This document shows, in pieces, positions 1-10,465 of a DNA stretch of 64,000 nt (within the stretch, counting starts at the first letter, position 1; every line of letters begins with the position of its first letter). The notes under the pieces were generated by a model. The model worked only from the letters and a program-made list of their open reading frames with translations, was not told where the DNA came from and did not search any database. Source of the DNA: Sipunculus nudus (taxonomy: Eukaryota > Annelida > Sipuncula > Golfingiida > Sipunculidae); assembly GCA_026874595.1 (NCBI GenBank), contig CM049320.1, forward strand, positions 4,467,464 through 4,531,463, in the 5' to 3' direction. A program made the position numbers and the translations under genes.

Positions 1-2279
1 TTGACCTTGAATAGGTCCATTTTTGCTGAAAATAACACAAATTCTTAAATATCTCAAGTAAGCTTGCATGGACTGGTCCATAATTCAAGGTGACCGAAGA
101 TCTTGGATAGCCTTGTGGTATACATGAAACTGGTGGCGCCACCTATTTAATATGTCCTATTATCCTTTTCTTGTTTTTACGCCTTTTAATACCCCCATAA
201 TTACCACTTGACAGTACTGTAAGCATTATTAGTCAAAAACTAATGGACAGATTTCTTTCATATTATGCACATATAGAGAGATCGGTTATGGGATAAGGTC
301 TATTTACATTTGGGTCATGACCCTTACCGTCAGAGTGGCCTTGACCTTTAATATGTCCATATTTGGTGAAAATCACACACCTCTTATGATATCTCCAGTG
401 TTGATAGCCATATGGATTTCAAACGTGACTTATGTATGGCCCACCACTAAAGTAAGAACCCTATAGGTTCTAGGGTCATGAGGTCAAAGGTCAAGGTCAC
501 TGGAATCGCATCTTAAAAGATACTGTGGATGCATTTTAAGCCAAACTTTCATCCCAGGTCTTCCATCTTGAATATTAGCTCACTTGCCAATAGTGGATGA
601 TCCATATCAATTTTGGGGTCACAAGGTCAAAGGTCAAGGCCACAGGAGCTATCTGTCAAAAAATTAGTTTCTGGATGATAATTCCTCTTTTTATTGATGT
701 ATTGATTTTAAACTTGCCATATATATATCCCATTGAAAAAGCAAGACTCCATTTGATTTTGGGGTCATGAGGTCAAAGGTCAAGGTCACAGGACACATCT
801 TTAAAAAGATTGTGGATGCATTTTCAGCCAAACATTTCATCTCAGACCTTTCATCTTGCACATATAGTTCATCTGCCAATAGAGGAAAACCGCTATCAAT
901 TTTGAGGTCACAAGGTCAAAGGTGAAGGTCACAGGATCCAACTGTCAAAAAATTAGTTTCTGGATGATAATTCCTGCTTTTATTGATGTATGGATTTCAA
1001 ACTTGACTTGTATATGACCCATTGTAAAAGCAAGACCCAAATTGATTTTGGGGTCATGAGGTCAAAGGTCAAGGTCACAGGACACATCTTCAAAAAGATT
1101 GAGTTTGCATTTTCAGCCAAACAATTCATTTCAGATCTTTCATCTTGCACATATAGTTCACCTGCCAAGAGAGGAAAACCCCTATCAATTTTGAGGTCAC
1201 AAGGTCAAAGGTGAAGGTCACAAGAGCCATCTGTCCAAAAATTAGTTTCTGGATGATTATTCCTGCTTTTATTGATGTATGGTTTTCAAACTTGACTTGT
1301 ATATGTCCCATTGGAAAAGCAAGACCCGAATTGATTTTGGGGTCATGGGGTCAAAGGTCAAGGACACATCTTTAAAAAGATGTGGATGCATTTTCAGCCA
1401 AACATTTCATCTCAGATCTTTCATCTTGCACATATAGTTCACCTGCCAAGCGAGGAAGAACCCTATCAATTGGGGCCACAAGGTCAAAGGTGAAGGTCAC
1501 AGGAGCCAACTGTCCAAAAATTAGTTTCTGGATGATTATTCCTGCTTTTATTGATGTATGGTTTTCAAACTTGACTTGTATATGACCAATTGGAAAAGCA
1601 AGACCCAAATTGATTTTGGAGTCATGAGGTCAAAGGTCAAGGTCACAGGACACATCTTTAAAAAGATTGTGGATGCATTTTCAGCCAAACATTTCATCTC
1701 AGACATTTCATCTTGCACATACAGGTTCCCTGCCAATAGAGGAAGAAGCCTGTCAATTGTGAGGTCACAAGGTCAAAGGTGAAGGTCACAGGAGCCATCT
1801 GTCCAAAAATTAGTTCCCGAGATGATAATTCAAGCTTGGATTAATATATGGATATCAAACCTTACTTATAAATGGCCCATCAGTAAATCTAGACCTCTAT
1901 TGATTTATATATAAAAGTTGATGATCAATATCAATTTTGGGGTCACAAGGTCAAATGTCAAGGCCACAGGAGCCATCTGTCAAAAAATTAGTTTCTGGAT
2001 GATAATTCCTGCTTTTATTGATGTATAGATTTCAAACTTGACTTACATAGGTCCCATTGAAAAAGCAAGACCCCAATTGATTTTGGGGTCATGAGGTCAA
2101 AGGTCAAGGTCACAGGACCAACATCTTCAAAAAGATTGTGGATTGATAGATGGAAGAAACAATAATTGCTTGCCAAGTGTCAGTATATGCTGCTAAAATT
2201 GGGGGCCTATTCTTAAAGGGGGGGGGGGCATAGTATGTCTTGGGATACTCTGGCACTTGCGAAGCCAAGAAATGTCTAG
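1..2279 (+). mobile_element. Helitron-like element, family A (A1), 5' end outside window
   Basis: The right end has a hairpin-like TGGCAC...GAAGCCA, then AAGAAATGT, then CTAG (2276-2279), followed by a host T. This is the Helitron 3' signature: a hairpin about 10 bases upstream of CTRR, inserted 5' of T. The body matches element A4 (59945-62256) nearly base for base, including the 288-base tandem units and AGGTCA half-site clusters. The element enters from before position 1, so its TC 5' end is not visible. No Rep/helicase reading frame is present, so it is non-autonomous. Confidence 0.75.
420..2130 (+). repeat. ~288-base tandem units with nuclear-receptor half-site clusters (in A1)
   Basis: Units recur about every 285-290 bases; the block starting GATTTCAAACTTGACTT begins near 990, 1270 and 1558. 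Each unit has two clusters of AGGTCA-like half-sites. The first reads GGGTCA, TG, AGGTCA, A, AGGTCA, AGGTCA: DR2, DR1 and DR0 in series. The second reads AGGTCA, CA, AGGTCA, A, AGGTGA, AGGTCA. Clusters lie near 478, 767, 1055, 1344, 1624 and 2092. Short open frames in this stretch repeat with the unit and are not genes. Confidence 0.8.
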
Positions 2280-2281
2280 TT

Positions 2282-2312
<31 letters not shown>

Positions 2313-2346
2313 TTATAATTATTATTATTACTATTATTATTATTAT
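2280..2346. repeat. ATT/TAT microsatellite next to the A1 end
   Basis: An AT-only trinucleotide run (TTATTATTATTATTATT with interruptions) starts directly after the CTAG terminus of A1. About 70 further bases separate it from the next Helitron. Confidence 0.85.
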
Positions 2347-2419
2347 GATATACCCTATATTGTAAGTACATCCTCTGGATATTGTTTTACAGATTAAATT
2401 TGGTTTCCTTATAATTGTA

Positions 2420-3594
2420 TCCGCAAAAACAGAGTTTTGCGGATACTATGTTTTCAGCCCACTGCTGCCGCCACCGCGTAGGTGTCCGGAGAACTCCTCC
2501 GTAACCGCTGGGCAGAATTTTACGAAACCCGGGATTTTGTTAGGGTCACATGTGAACTGCTGCGCCCCAATTTTGTTTTGACCTCTGACCTTTCCTCAGT
2601 GCTCTGCGTCTGTTTGTGCGTCTGTTTCCACACATAAACCCACATATCTCGGGAACCGTTTGACCGATCAGGAAAATTTTTTGCACAAATGTAGCCCTTG
2701 GACAGCTTTATAACATACACAAAAAATGGTGGCTCCACCTGCAACCATGTTTGCACAGTGTCCATCTGTTCGTCTGCCTTGGGTTAAAATCACTCATATC
2801 TCTTCAGTGGTTTGACTTATTCACCTGAAATTCGCAATGCGTATACATCCTGGATAGCTTTTCTGATTTTATGACAGGTGGCGCCACCTACATTCACGTT
2901 TACGCTGCAGACATCCAAGCTCATATCTCGGGAACCGTTTGACTGATTGGGCCAAAATTTTGCATGTGTATAGATCTCACATACCTCTTTATCATACACA
3001 AAATTGTGTGGCGCCACCTGCGGCCATTTTTGCACAGCTCCCGTCTATTTGTCTGCCATGGGATAAAATCACTCATATCTCAGGCAGTGGTTTGACATAT
3101 CTGCCTAAAATTTTGCAGGTTTATACATCCCCGACAACTCTCTTGATTTTATGACAGGTGGCGCCACCTTCATTCTAGTTTATGCAGCAGATATCCAAGC
3201 TCATATCTCGGGAACCGTTTGACCAATTGGGCCAAAGTTTTGCATGTATATAGTTCTCACATAGCTTTTTATCATACGCAAAACTGGTGGCGCCACCTGC
3301 AACCATTTTTGCACAGCGTCCATCTGTTTGTCTGCCAAGGGCAAAAATCACTCATATACATGTAGTGGTTTGACTTATCTGCCTTAAATTTTGCATATGT
3401 ATACAACTTGGACGGCTTTCTGGATTTTGTGGTAGGTGGCGCAACCTACATACACAATTTGGCTGCAGACATCCATGCTAATATGCAACACCTCACTCTA
3501 TTTCCCCTTGCCACTCAATCCATGCCTCACTTCACCCGTTCAACTCTGATTTAGGCGGATACACGTAGTCGCTTGTTGACTACCCGTATTCTAG
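2420..3594 (+). mobile_element. Helitron-like element, family C (C1), apparently complete
   Basis: The 5' end is TCCGC after a host A (2419), with a terminal hairpin: ATCCGCAAAA, a short loop, TTTTGCGGAT. The 3' end is hairpin GTAGTCG...GACTAC, then CCGTATT, then CTAG (3591-3594) before a host T. This A|TC...CTAG|T layout with a subterminal hairpin is canonical for Helitrons. The 1175-base body contains alternating modules of about 131 and 149 bases (280-base dimers), each with the palindrome GGTGGCGCCACC or a close variant (near 2876, 3008, 3157, 3288, 3436). No transposase frame is present. Confidence 0.82.
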
Positions 3595-3857
3595 TTAAAA
3601 TTTTAGGGATGAGCAAGTTTTCTTGAGCTCTGTGATCCATGATCATATTAAGTTCCAAAATTCTATATCTGTGTGTCTTCAGTTTTAATGCCTTCCCTTC
3701 TATACCCTTATTTGTTTTCCTTGTTGAAAAAGCATTCATTCAAATCATATCAACTGTAAAGTATTGCACGTTTTTGGAAAGATACCAGGTTGTAAAAGAT
3801 CGGGATTTTTGTTAGATCCTCTATCATTGGTGTATATGTATAAATGTGTAGGTGCAT

Positions 3858-4204
3858 GTGGGTATTGCTAAACACTGAAAAGTTACCAAAAAGTAAACAA
3901 AAAGTTACTGAAGTAACTTTTGGTACTTATTGGTATTTCTTAGTCTTTTTAGTTTTAGTAAATTTGTAACATTTTGTTAATCTGTTGTGCGTTTCAGTCA
4001 CTTTTCATCATATAGGTTAAAAAGAGCACCCAATTGGCTGACTTTAGAAACAGTTTGAAATAACTTTTTTGTCATTTTTAGTGTTTTCATTAATTAAAAG
4101 TACTCATGTTGTCTTTTCAGTAATTTTTTGTAACTTTTCAATTACTTTTCCGTACTTGTAGTTTACTTTTGCATACTTTTCAGTGTTTAGCAAGTCCCAA
4201 TGTA
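3858..4204. mobile_element. Small foldback/MITE-like element
   Basis: Left arm TTGCTAAACACTGAAAAGT (from 3865) is matched in inverted orientation by ACTTTTCAGTGTTTAGCAAG at 4175-4194. Imperfect pairing extends outward through GGGTA/GTCCC and inward through AAAAGTAAAC. The interior is AT-rich and full of AGTAACTTTT-type motifs. The length of about 345 bases and the lack of coding sequence fit a non-autonomous DNA element. I could not define a target-site duplication with confidence, so the family is open. Confidence 0.65.
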
Positions 4205-6208
4205 TGTCACTCACATAGACCATGCATTATTAAAAAAAAGTACTGGAACAGTATTAATAAAATTAAGAATGTACAGTCAATATTTAACTTACAATCAATT
4301 TTGTTACATAGCTTGTAAACATCAATTGATCACTGATCATGTTCTCCACCATTAGCTAGGTCACATGATAATGAACAGACAGGATAGTGATAAACCATTG
4401 AAGGTGCACAACCCTGGCTGCCAGGTGTTTCAAAATGAAGCTGGTGTCATCAAAATCAATATTCAACCTTTATGGTTTGGGTACTCTCACCTGAAAATAA
4501 GAAAAACTATAATTTTCCATAATTGATAGATTTTGCAAATTTTTTTCAACTGGATTATTTAGTTATCCTAAACAGACATGCATTTGTACGATAAAAGGGG
4601 GTATAGATGCATTATACAATGCTTACATTATGGAGGCTAAAACAACAACTGAACTCACACTCTTGTGTCTAAAAAAAAAACCCACTCAACTAGTGAACCT
4701 ACATTTTCATTTATACGGACTGCAACATTCTTTCTGTGAACCTACACTTATGAATCCACATATTTCAAAATTATTAAATACTGTTTTATATATATATTAT
4801 TCATATCATTTTAAAGTGGAAGACAGTTGCATGGGCATTGAAACCACATTTAAAGTTTTTTTAATGCTAATGTGTGTTCAGTTGCTGTTTAACCCCTGAA
4901 GTTCAGCCCCATATAGGGCACCTATACCTATAAAAGAGATAACATCTGTAAGACTGTAAACATCTTAATCAGCAGTACCATCACAGCCCAGCTCCCCTAA
5001 CACATACACAATGTTCTTGTAAAATTAATATTAACATTAAATATTTTGAGTGGACATGAAGATTAAGGAGACAAGATATAAACAGAGAAAAAGAATATTC
5101 TTGGCTGATGACAAATTTTCTACATTCCATTAACTAGGACCATCAGGACACAGGGGGGTATCTATTTATTGCAATACAAAGAAAGGTACATGTATCATAT
5201 CTGTATCATCAGAATAGCAGATGTTTCCATATTAATTAATTTGTTGATAATATTCTGTCATCAAGTTGAATTGATTCATTGAAATCAACTTCCAGCATTT
5301 AAAACCTTGTATACATTCTTCAGTGCCATTTGAACTGAAACCTTGTTTGTCATAGACAAAACAAGTCAGCTTATTGGCTTTTCTTATTGAACAAAATTAT
5401 TCAATGTTTAAAAAAAATGTTACGGTATAGATTTTTTAAAATAATCTGGCTATCTTTTTAAGATGTAGGCAAAGAGTTTCACTTACTTTCTTATCTATTT
5501 GCTTAATATTATTAATGGGCTGCAGTGTGGATAGTAATGTAAGTGTAGAATGGCCATACATATGTATTTATGTTATGATATAAGATCTCATCACAATCAT
5601 AACAGTAACATCAGCAAATTCATGTTCATCACAAAGACTGCATAAAATTCCCTGAACTTTAGAAGTTCATTTCAGTGGATGTATTCATAATTTTATAATA
5701 GAACCATGGAATGTAATTTGCACTATATATTGAATAAGTTGTTAAATTAGGATGTAAAAATCTGTTGATAATACATATGAGCTAAATTAGTGTTTTAACT
5801 TAATATCCTTTGGACTGGCATCTCTAAAGTCAATTCCTTTAACTTGTGTAGACCATCTCCTTTACCTTGCATAGAGAGTCTGTGTCCTGGCTATTTTTAG
5901 GATTCTGGGTCCAGGCCTGTGAATGAGTTGAGAGTTTTCATGTCATCAGGATGGTAATAAATTAAGAAATCATTGAGTCGTAGGGCACAATGAAGCCATA
6001 AAAGGTATACTAGTTTGGGGATAATTACTGGAGCAGCATTTCAGGTGTCTTGATTTAACTAAACTTGTGGGGAATTACTAATATCTCAAGCCACTGGCAG
6101 ATCCAGGAATTCGAGAACGGGGTGGGGTGGGGGGGGGGGCACTAATATGGTTTAGCGGTTGATGTGTAATAAGAAAAAATAAGTTCTTAAATTGTGTACA
6201 TAGTTTTT
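4205..6208. other. Non-coding stretch, nothing recognised
   Basis: AT-rich sequence with scattered stops in all frames. An 89-codon open frame at 4630-4899 lacks codon bias, splice context or any recognisable motif. A G-rich tract at 6119-6139 (GGGGTGGGGTGGGGGGGG) could form a G-quadruplex. Nothing else is supported. Confidence 0.5.
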
Positions 6209-6725
6209 ATATGCCCGTCATATGACAGGAGTATAATGGTATACCCTATTAAAGGTCCTTCGGTCCTTTAACTTTTAGTGACACTGCGATAACTTAGCAG
6301 GGCTTTGATGGATTTTCACAAAACTACTTCCCAACAGATTATCTCACATGAGTTCAATTATGGGCATACTTAATAAGGTCACGGGTCACTAGACTCCTTT
6401 ATGGTGTTACCCTGATCACTTATGAAGAATACAAAGGATTTTGATAAAACTCATAAAAAATGTTAATCAGTAAATTATCTTGCATAAGTTTTATTTCCAA
6501 CAAAATTGATGCATAATTAATGAGATCAGAAGTCACCACACTTTGGAGGTACCTTGGTTATTTACCAAAAAGCCTATGCATTTTCATGATACTCATTAAA
6601 AATATTTACTTATAAGAGTTTCTCACATGAATTACTTTCTCATCAAAATTCATGCATATTTAATGAGGTCAGGGGTCACCAGATACATGATAGGCATATT
6701 ATGCATATTTGTGGTCCTGTAGAAA
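6209..6725 (+). mobile_element. Helentron-like element, family E (E1), degenerate
   Basis: It starts ATATGCCCGTCATATGACAGG after a T run. The end near 6689-6720 has a decayed ATGATAGGGCAT-like inverted copy of the start, followed by a weak hairpin. The better-preserved relative at 46256-46653 ends ATGACGGGCAT and then GCACC...GGTGC. An inverted repeat that is terminal on the left but internal to a hairpin on the right is the asymmetric layout of Helentron/Helitron2 elements. The body contains repeated 'TGATGGATTTT', 'CATATTTAATGAGGTCA' and 'GGTCACCAG' blocks. Confidence 0.55.
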
Positions 6726-9700
6726 TGTACACATCATTTCTGATGTTTTTTGTGTGGTTTTTAAATTGCATGGAGGTTACCATCAAAACATTAGAACTGA
6801 CTTGGGCAAAGACCAGAATTCCTGCGCATATTTAAGTCTATTTTGCATGTGAAAAATGCCTGCTGCCCGTGAGGAAATTAAGCATGTTTGGTCTGATATT
6901 TGACCTCAACTTTGTCAATTAACCTTTATATGAGCATGGGGAGTATTTATACTCAGAGGCTATTTTTCGTGTGTGTGTACATATGTGGGTTCTGCGGTCA
7001 TCAATGATGATCTTTAATCCAGTCTTTTCCAGTTTCTTGACCATTACTGTAATAAGTCAGGACAACACTCCTGACAGTAAATACTACCTCTTATTTGCAT
7101 CATCATAGGTTTAACCAGTAAATCAATAATTCTAAAGTATAATCAGTCTCCATTCATAACCTCATCAATCATCCTTATTGTATTCTCATTTTATAGGAGG
7201 ACCAATATCTCAATAATTCCTGGCTGGAATGCCTTAAAATTATGCAGGTTGACCATTGTACTAAATCAGTTTTAAGTGGTATTCATTGGTCATAAATTTA
7301 TGTTTGATGATTGAGAGAAGAAAATGAATGATGACTGATGATAAATTAATTATTTCATGAACCTTCTTAATTACTGTGTATTCTTCTGTATAGAATTACA
7401 CCTAAAATACTGACTGTGTCTGTCTTGTACAACACACTGATTGTTCAAGATTACAGCCGAGTTCTTGACTCCTGTTTAGAGCACAAGGTCCAGTTTTGTC
7501 TTCTGGATCATAATTTTTTTGGGGATAAAATGACTATGACTCATTTTCATGTGAAAACATAATTGTTTGTGATCAATTTTGCATAAATGCAACCATTTTA
7601 ATCAATTATGAAAGAAAATGACCAATAATCAATTAATTGGCACACCTACAAGTTTCCTGTTTATGTTGAGAAGGAAAACTGCTGTCATATGACTTTTTAG
7701 CTCAGTTTGCTTTTGAGCTTCAAATAATGGAATTCAGTCAGGCACACATGTATATCCTTGGCATCTTGCACTGTTTTAAAACAAATAAAAAAAGTTTTTA
7801 ATGATGTGACCAAGATTTGTGTATGTCGGACTGTTATGTCATAGTGTCATCATAGAACTGTGACTTAGTGATTTAGGGGGAGGGGGCACAAAGGTCCAGT
7901 TTTATTGTCAGCCAAGTGTCATGACCCATGGGCAACCTGAGCCAACCTGTTTCTTGAATTTTGAGAAAGCCAAGTTATAGTCATATCATTTCAACAGATG
8001 TGGGTTAATAAACATCAGAGTACTTTACATGCCTTCAGGATGACAAAGAAACTACCCATTCCCTGGTTCATATCTCAGATCAGATTAAAGCTTGCATATT
8101 CTTGGATTTGTAATAGTTACAATTGTATTGTTATTGATCCTCTGTTCAAGTGATAATATAAGTAAAGTGGGCATAGATCATTTAAGTCCAGAAATTAAAT
8201 TTTCAGCTGTTTGTCAGAATTATATTGTAAAGTTATCTGCAAAACAAGCCTAGTATGCCCAAATGAACTTCAATAAAAATGTCACCCATATCAAGTTTTG
8301 TGATTCCTTATGTAAAGTTATCTGGTAAAAAGTAAATTTGTAAAATTCTTTTTTTGTTGAAAAGGCTTAGATACCGGCTCAGTAGCCAGTGGTTCCAAAC
8401 CATTTCTAATACGAATCCAATTATCCACTTCATGAATTTAGTGCTGTATGAACACTCAATTTGTTTCAGAATGGTTTAGACCTAGGTTTGAATCAGCAAA
8501 TGAGTCACAGCATGAGCTCTAAAGCTTGTGTGAGGATGCTGTTGTATTGTCCCACATATGAAATGTACACCTCATGCATTGAAAGCACACTATAGGCTTG
8601 AAACTGATTTGATCAATCTGCATTGGCAGCATTGCTAGAAATGTTATAAACTGGTTTTGTGTGTGAAAGAGGTAGCGATTATAACCTTTCAAAGAAACAA
8701 ATATTGATGTACCCTGAGGTGTGAATTTGAAGCTCTGGGTAAAATAAATCACTTTATCAGTCCCTGCCTCCAGGTCTCAGAGGAGGTTTTTGTCCTCGCT
8801 GTGAGGGGTCAAGGATGCTCTAGGCGGTCCTGTTTCTGGACAGGTTTATGAGGATGGGATGACAGGGGAAGAATAGGCTGAGTGTGTGAATCCAACAGGG
8901 CATGATTGTGAAAGGCACAACTTAGTGGGATAGGGGAATGAACTTGGTAATTTTATGTATTAGTTTTAAAAAAGGGATTCCTGGTACTGTCCCTGTCAGG
9001 AGGAAAATAAGGTTTGACCTCACAGCAGGCGACATGTATATTGGGTGGGATGATACATGGAAGAACAGAGTGCACCCATACTGTAATCAGGTCAGTAAAG
9101 GACTACTTGTGTAGATCAATGATTATATCAGAGGTGCAGGGTTTAACCATTGAAACTGACTTACACCCTAAGTATATCCCAAAACACCAGGAATTGTAGG
9201 AATCTATCTGTATACTACTAAAATTGTCCAGGCTGTTTGTTTGTTTGTTTGTTCCTGAACTTACACAGAAAAGGGCCATGACAGTGGGCCAGTTTTGCTA
9301 TCAGCATCAGTCATATGCTCTAACATACAGAATGCAGACCAATATGGCCCTTCCACTTTCACACAATACCCAGCAGCATCACATCGCAGGTCTGTCGCAC
9401 AAGATCACATCGCTCACCATTGCTGACCTTCACCTTGGCCCATTACCACAAAGAGGTATATAGATTGGTTCCATATCGACCACCAGACATCCATACCATA
9501 CAGGTCTGGGGAGTTTGCTGCCTTACGGGTCTGGCCACAAAAAAGCTGCAATATACCCCTCCAGACCTCTGCAACAGTCCCCTATTTTCTATTCTCTTAA
9601 CAGGTCACTAAAACTATGCAAAAATGTTTTTCCTCTACACTGTACACCTTTTAACTTGTCATCTGTATCTACAAGATAAGTCTCAATGTTGTGGCAACTC

Positions 9701-9959
9701 TGTCTGAATAATTTAGGCTAACAAGTGCAATTTCGAGACCAAGACTTGTTGCTGATTTTTTCAAGACAGTGTTACACCTCTGACTTACCCAGGTGGCTGC
9801 TAGGCTTGATTTTATAGACACAGTTTCCTTAGTCTCTGGAAATGGATATTTTGTCAGTAATCAATACATGGACCCATCATCATAATCAATACATCAAACT
9901 CCATAATCATAATCAACTGCTGTCTTTGTTCTTCACATAGCAGGACTTTCAGAAAGATT
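6726..9959. other. Non-coding stretch, no gene supported
   Basis: AT-rich DNA with short open frames only. A TCTGTATACTACTAAAATTG string near 9207 after a host A resembles some Helitron 5' ends, but no matching 3' end was located. A possible 36-base exon at 9000-9035 is discussed as a finding. Confidence 0.4.
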
Positions 9960-9981
9960 GGGGGGGGGGGGGGGGGGGGGG
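9960..9981 (+). repeat. Poly-G homopolymer, 22 bases
   Basis: An uninterrupted G run. Other G or C runs of about 10-20 occur near 2217, 6129, 11660, 15626, 25405, 30840, 53143, 55383, 56624, 57688 and 62562. Run lengths of this kind are prone to both slippage and sequencing error. Confidence 0.9.
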
Positions 9982-10465
9982 CAGTGGTAAGCACCTGTGA
10001 TGCTCCAAATCTGCTTCACATGCCTGTTTCTTCATGTCAGAGTGTCTGTGAATTTATGGCTATTGGACTAGGGGATTCAAAGCTGTCTCTTGTCTGTACG
10101 AGAAATGAAGATTATGCAAAAATTGCTGAAAGCATTATCACAAAAGTTTGTTTAGAAGTAGAAGGAATTGTTAATCTTTGAAGCAGCTCTGAAAAAAAGG
10201 ACAGGTCCCTTATGGTATCATGTTACCATGGCATAGTTGTGTGCTCCACTGAGCTCCCTCTATGCATTGCGTCTTGGCAGTGCAGACGTATGACACCATC
10301 TGTACCAGCCAGTGATGTTTACTCTGACATTCAGCATCCACTCATCCTGCTGGGGTTGTTTGACCGTCTTGTGTCAGTCAGTATTCGTAAACTGTTCAAC
10401 AGAATAGTATTGACGCATCACCTGCAGGCTACCTTTACTCCATTACACTACCCACGTCCATTTTT
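9982..10465. other. Non-coding stretch, nothing firm
   Basis: Two open frames of 65 and 85 codons lie here (9984-10181, 10212-10469). Neither shows a recognisable domain or convincing splice sites, and the first begins directly at a poly-G run. No function is assigned. Confidence 0.4.

Noticed and set aside
690-1782. Repeated 60-78 codon frames with similar peptides (CTYSSPAK, ...) as a small gene family
   Set aside because: They recur with the 288-base Helitron units, also at 60673-61894, on both strands, without start or splice context.
9205-9620. Another Helitron starting TCTGTATACTACTAAAA
   Set aside because: The 5' string is suggestive, but no hairpin plus CTRR end could be matched to it.
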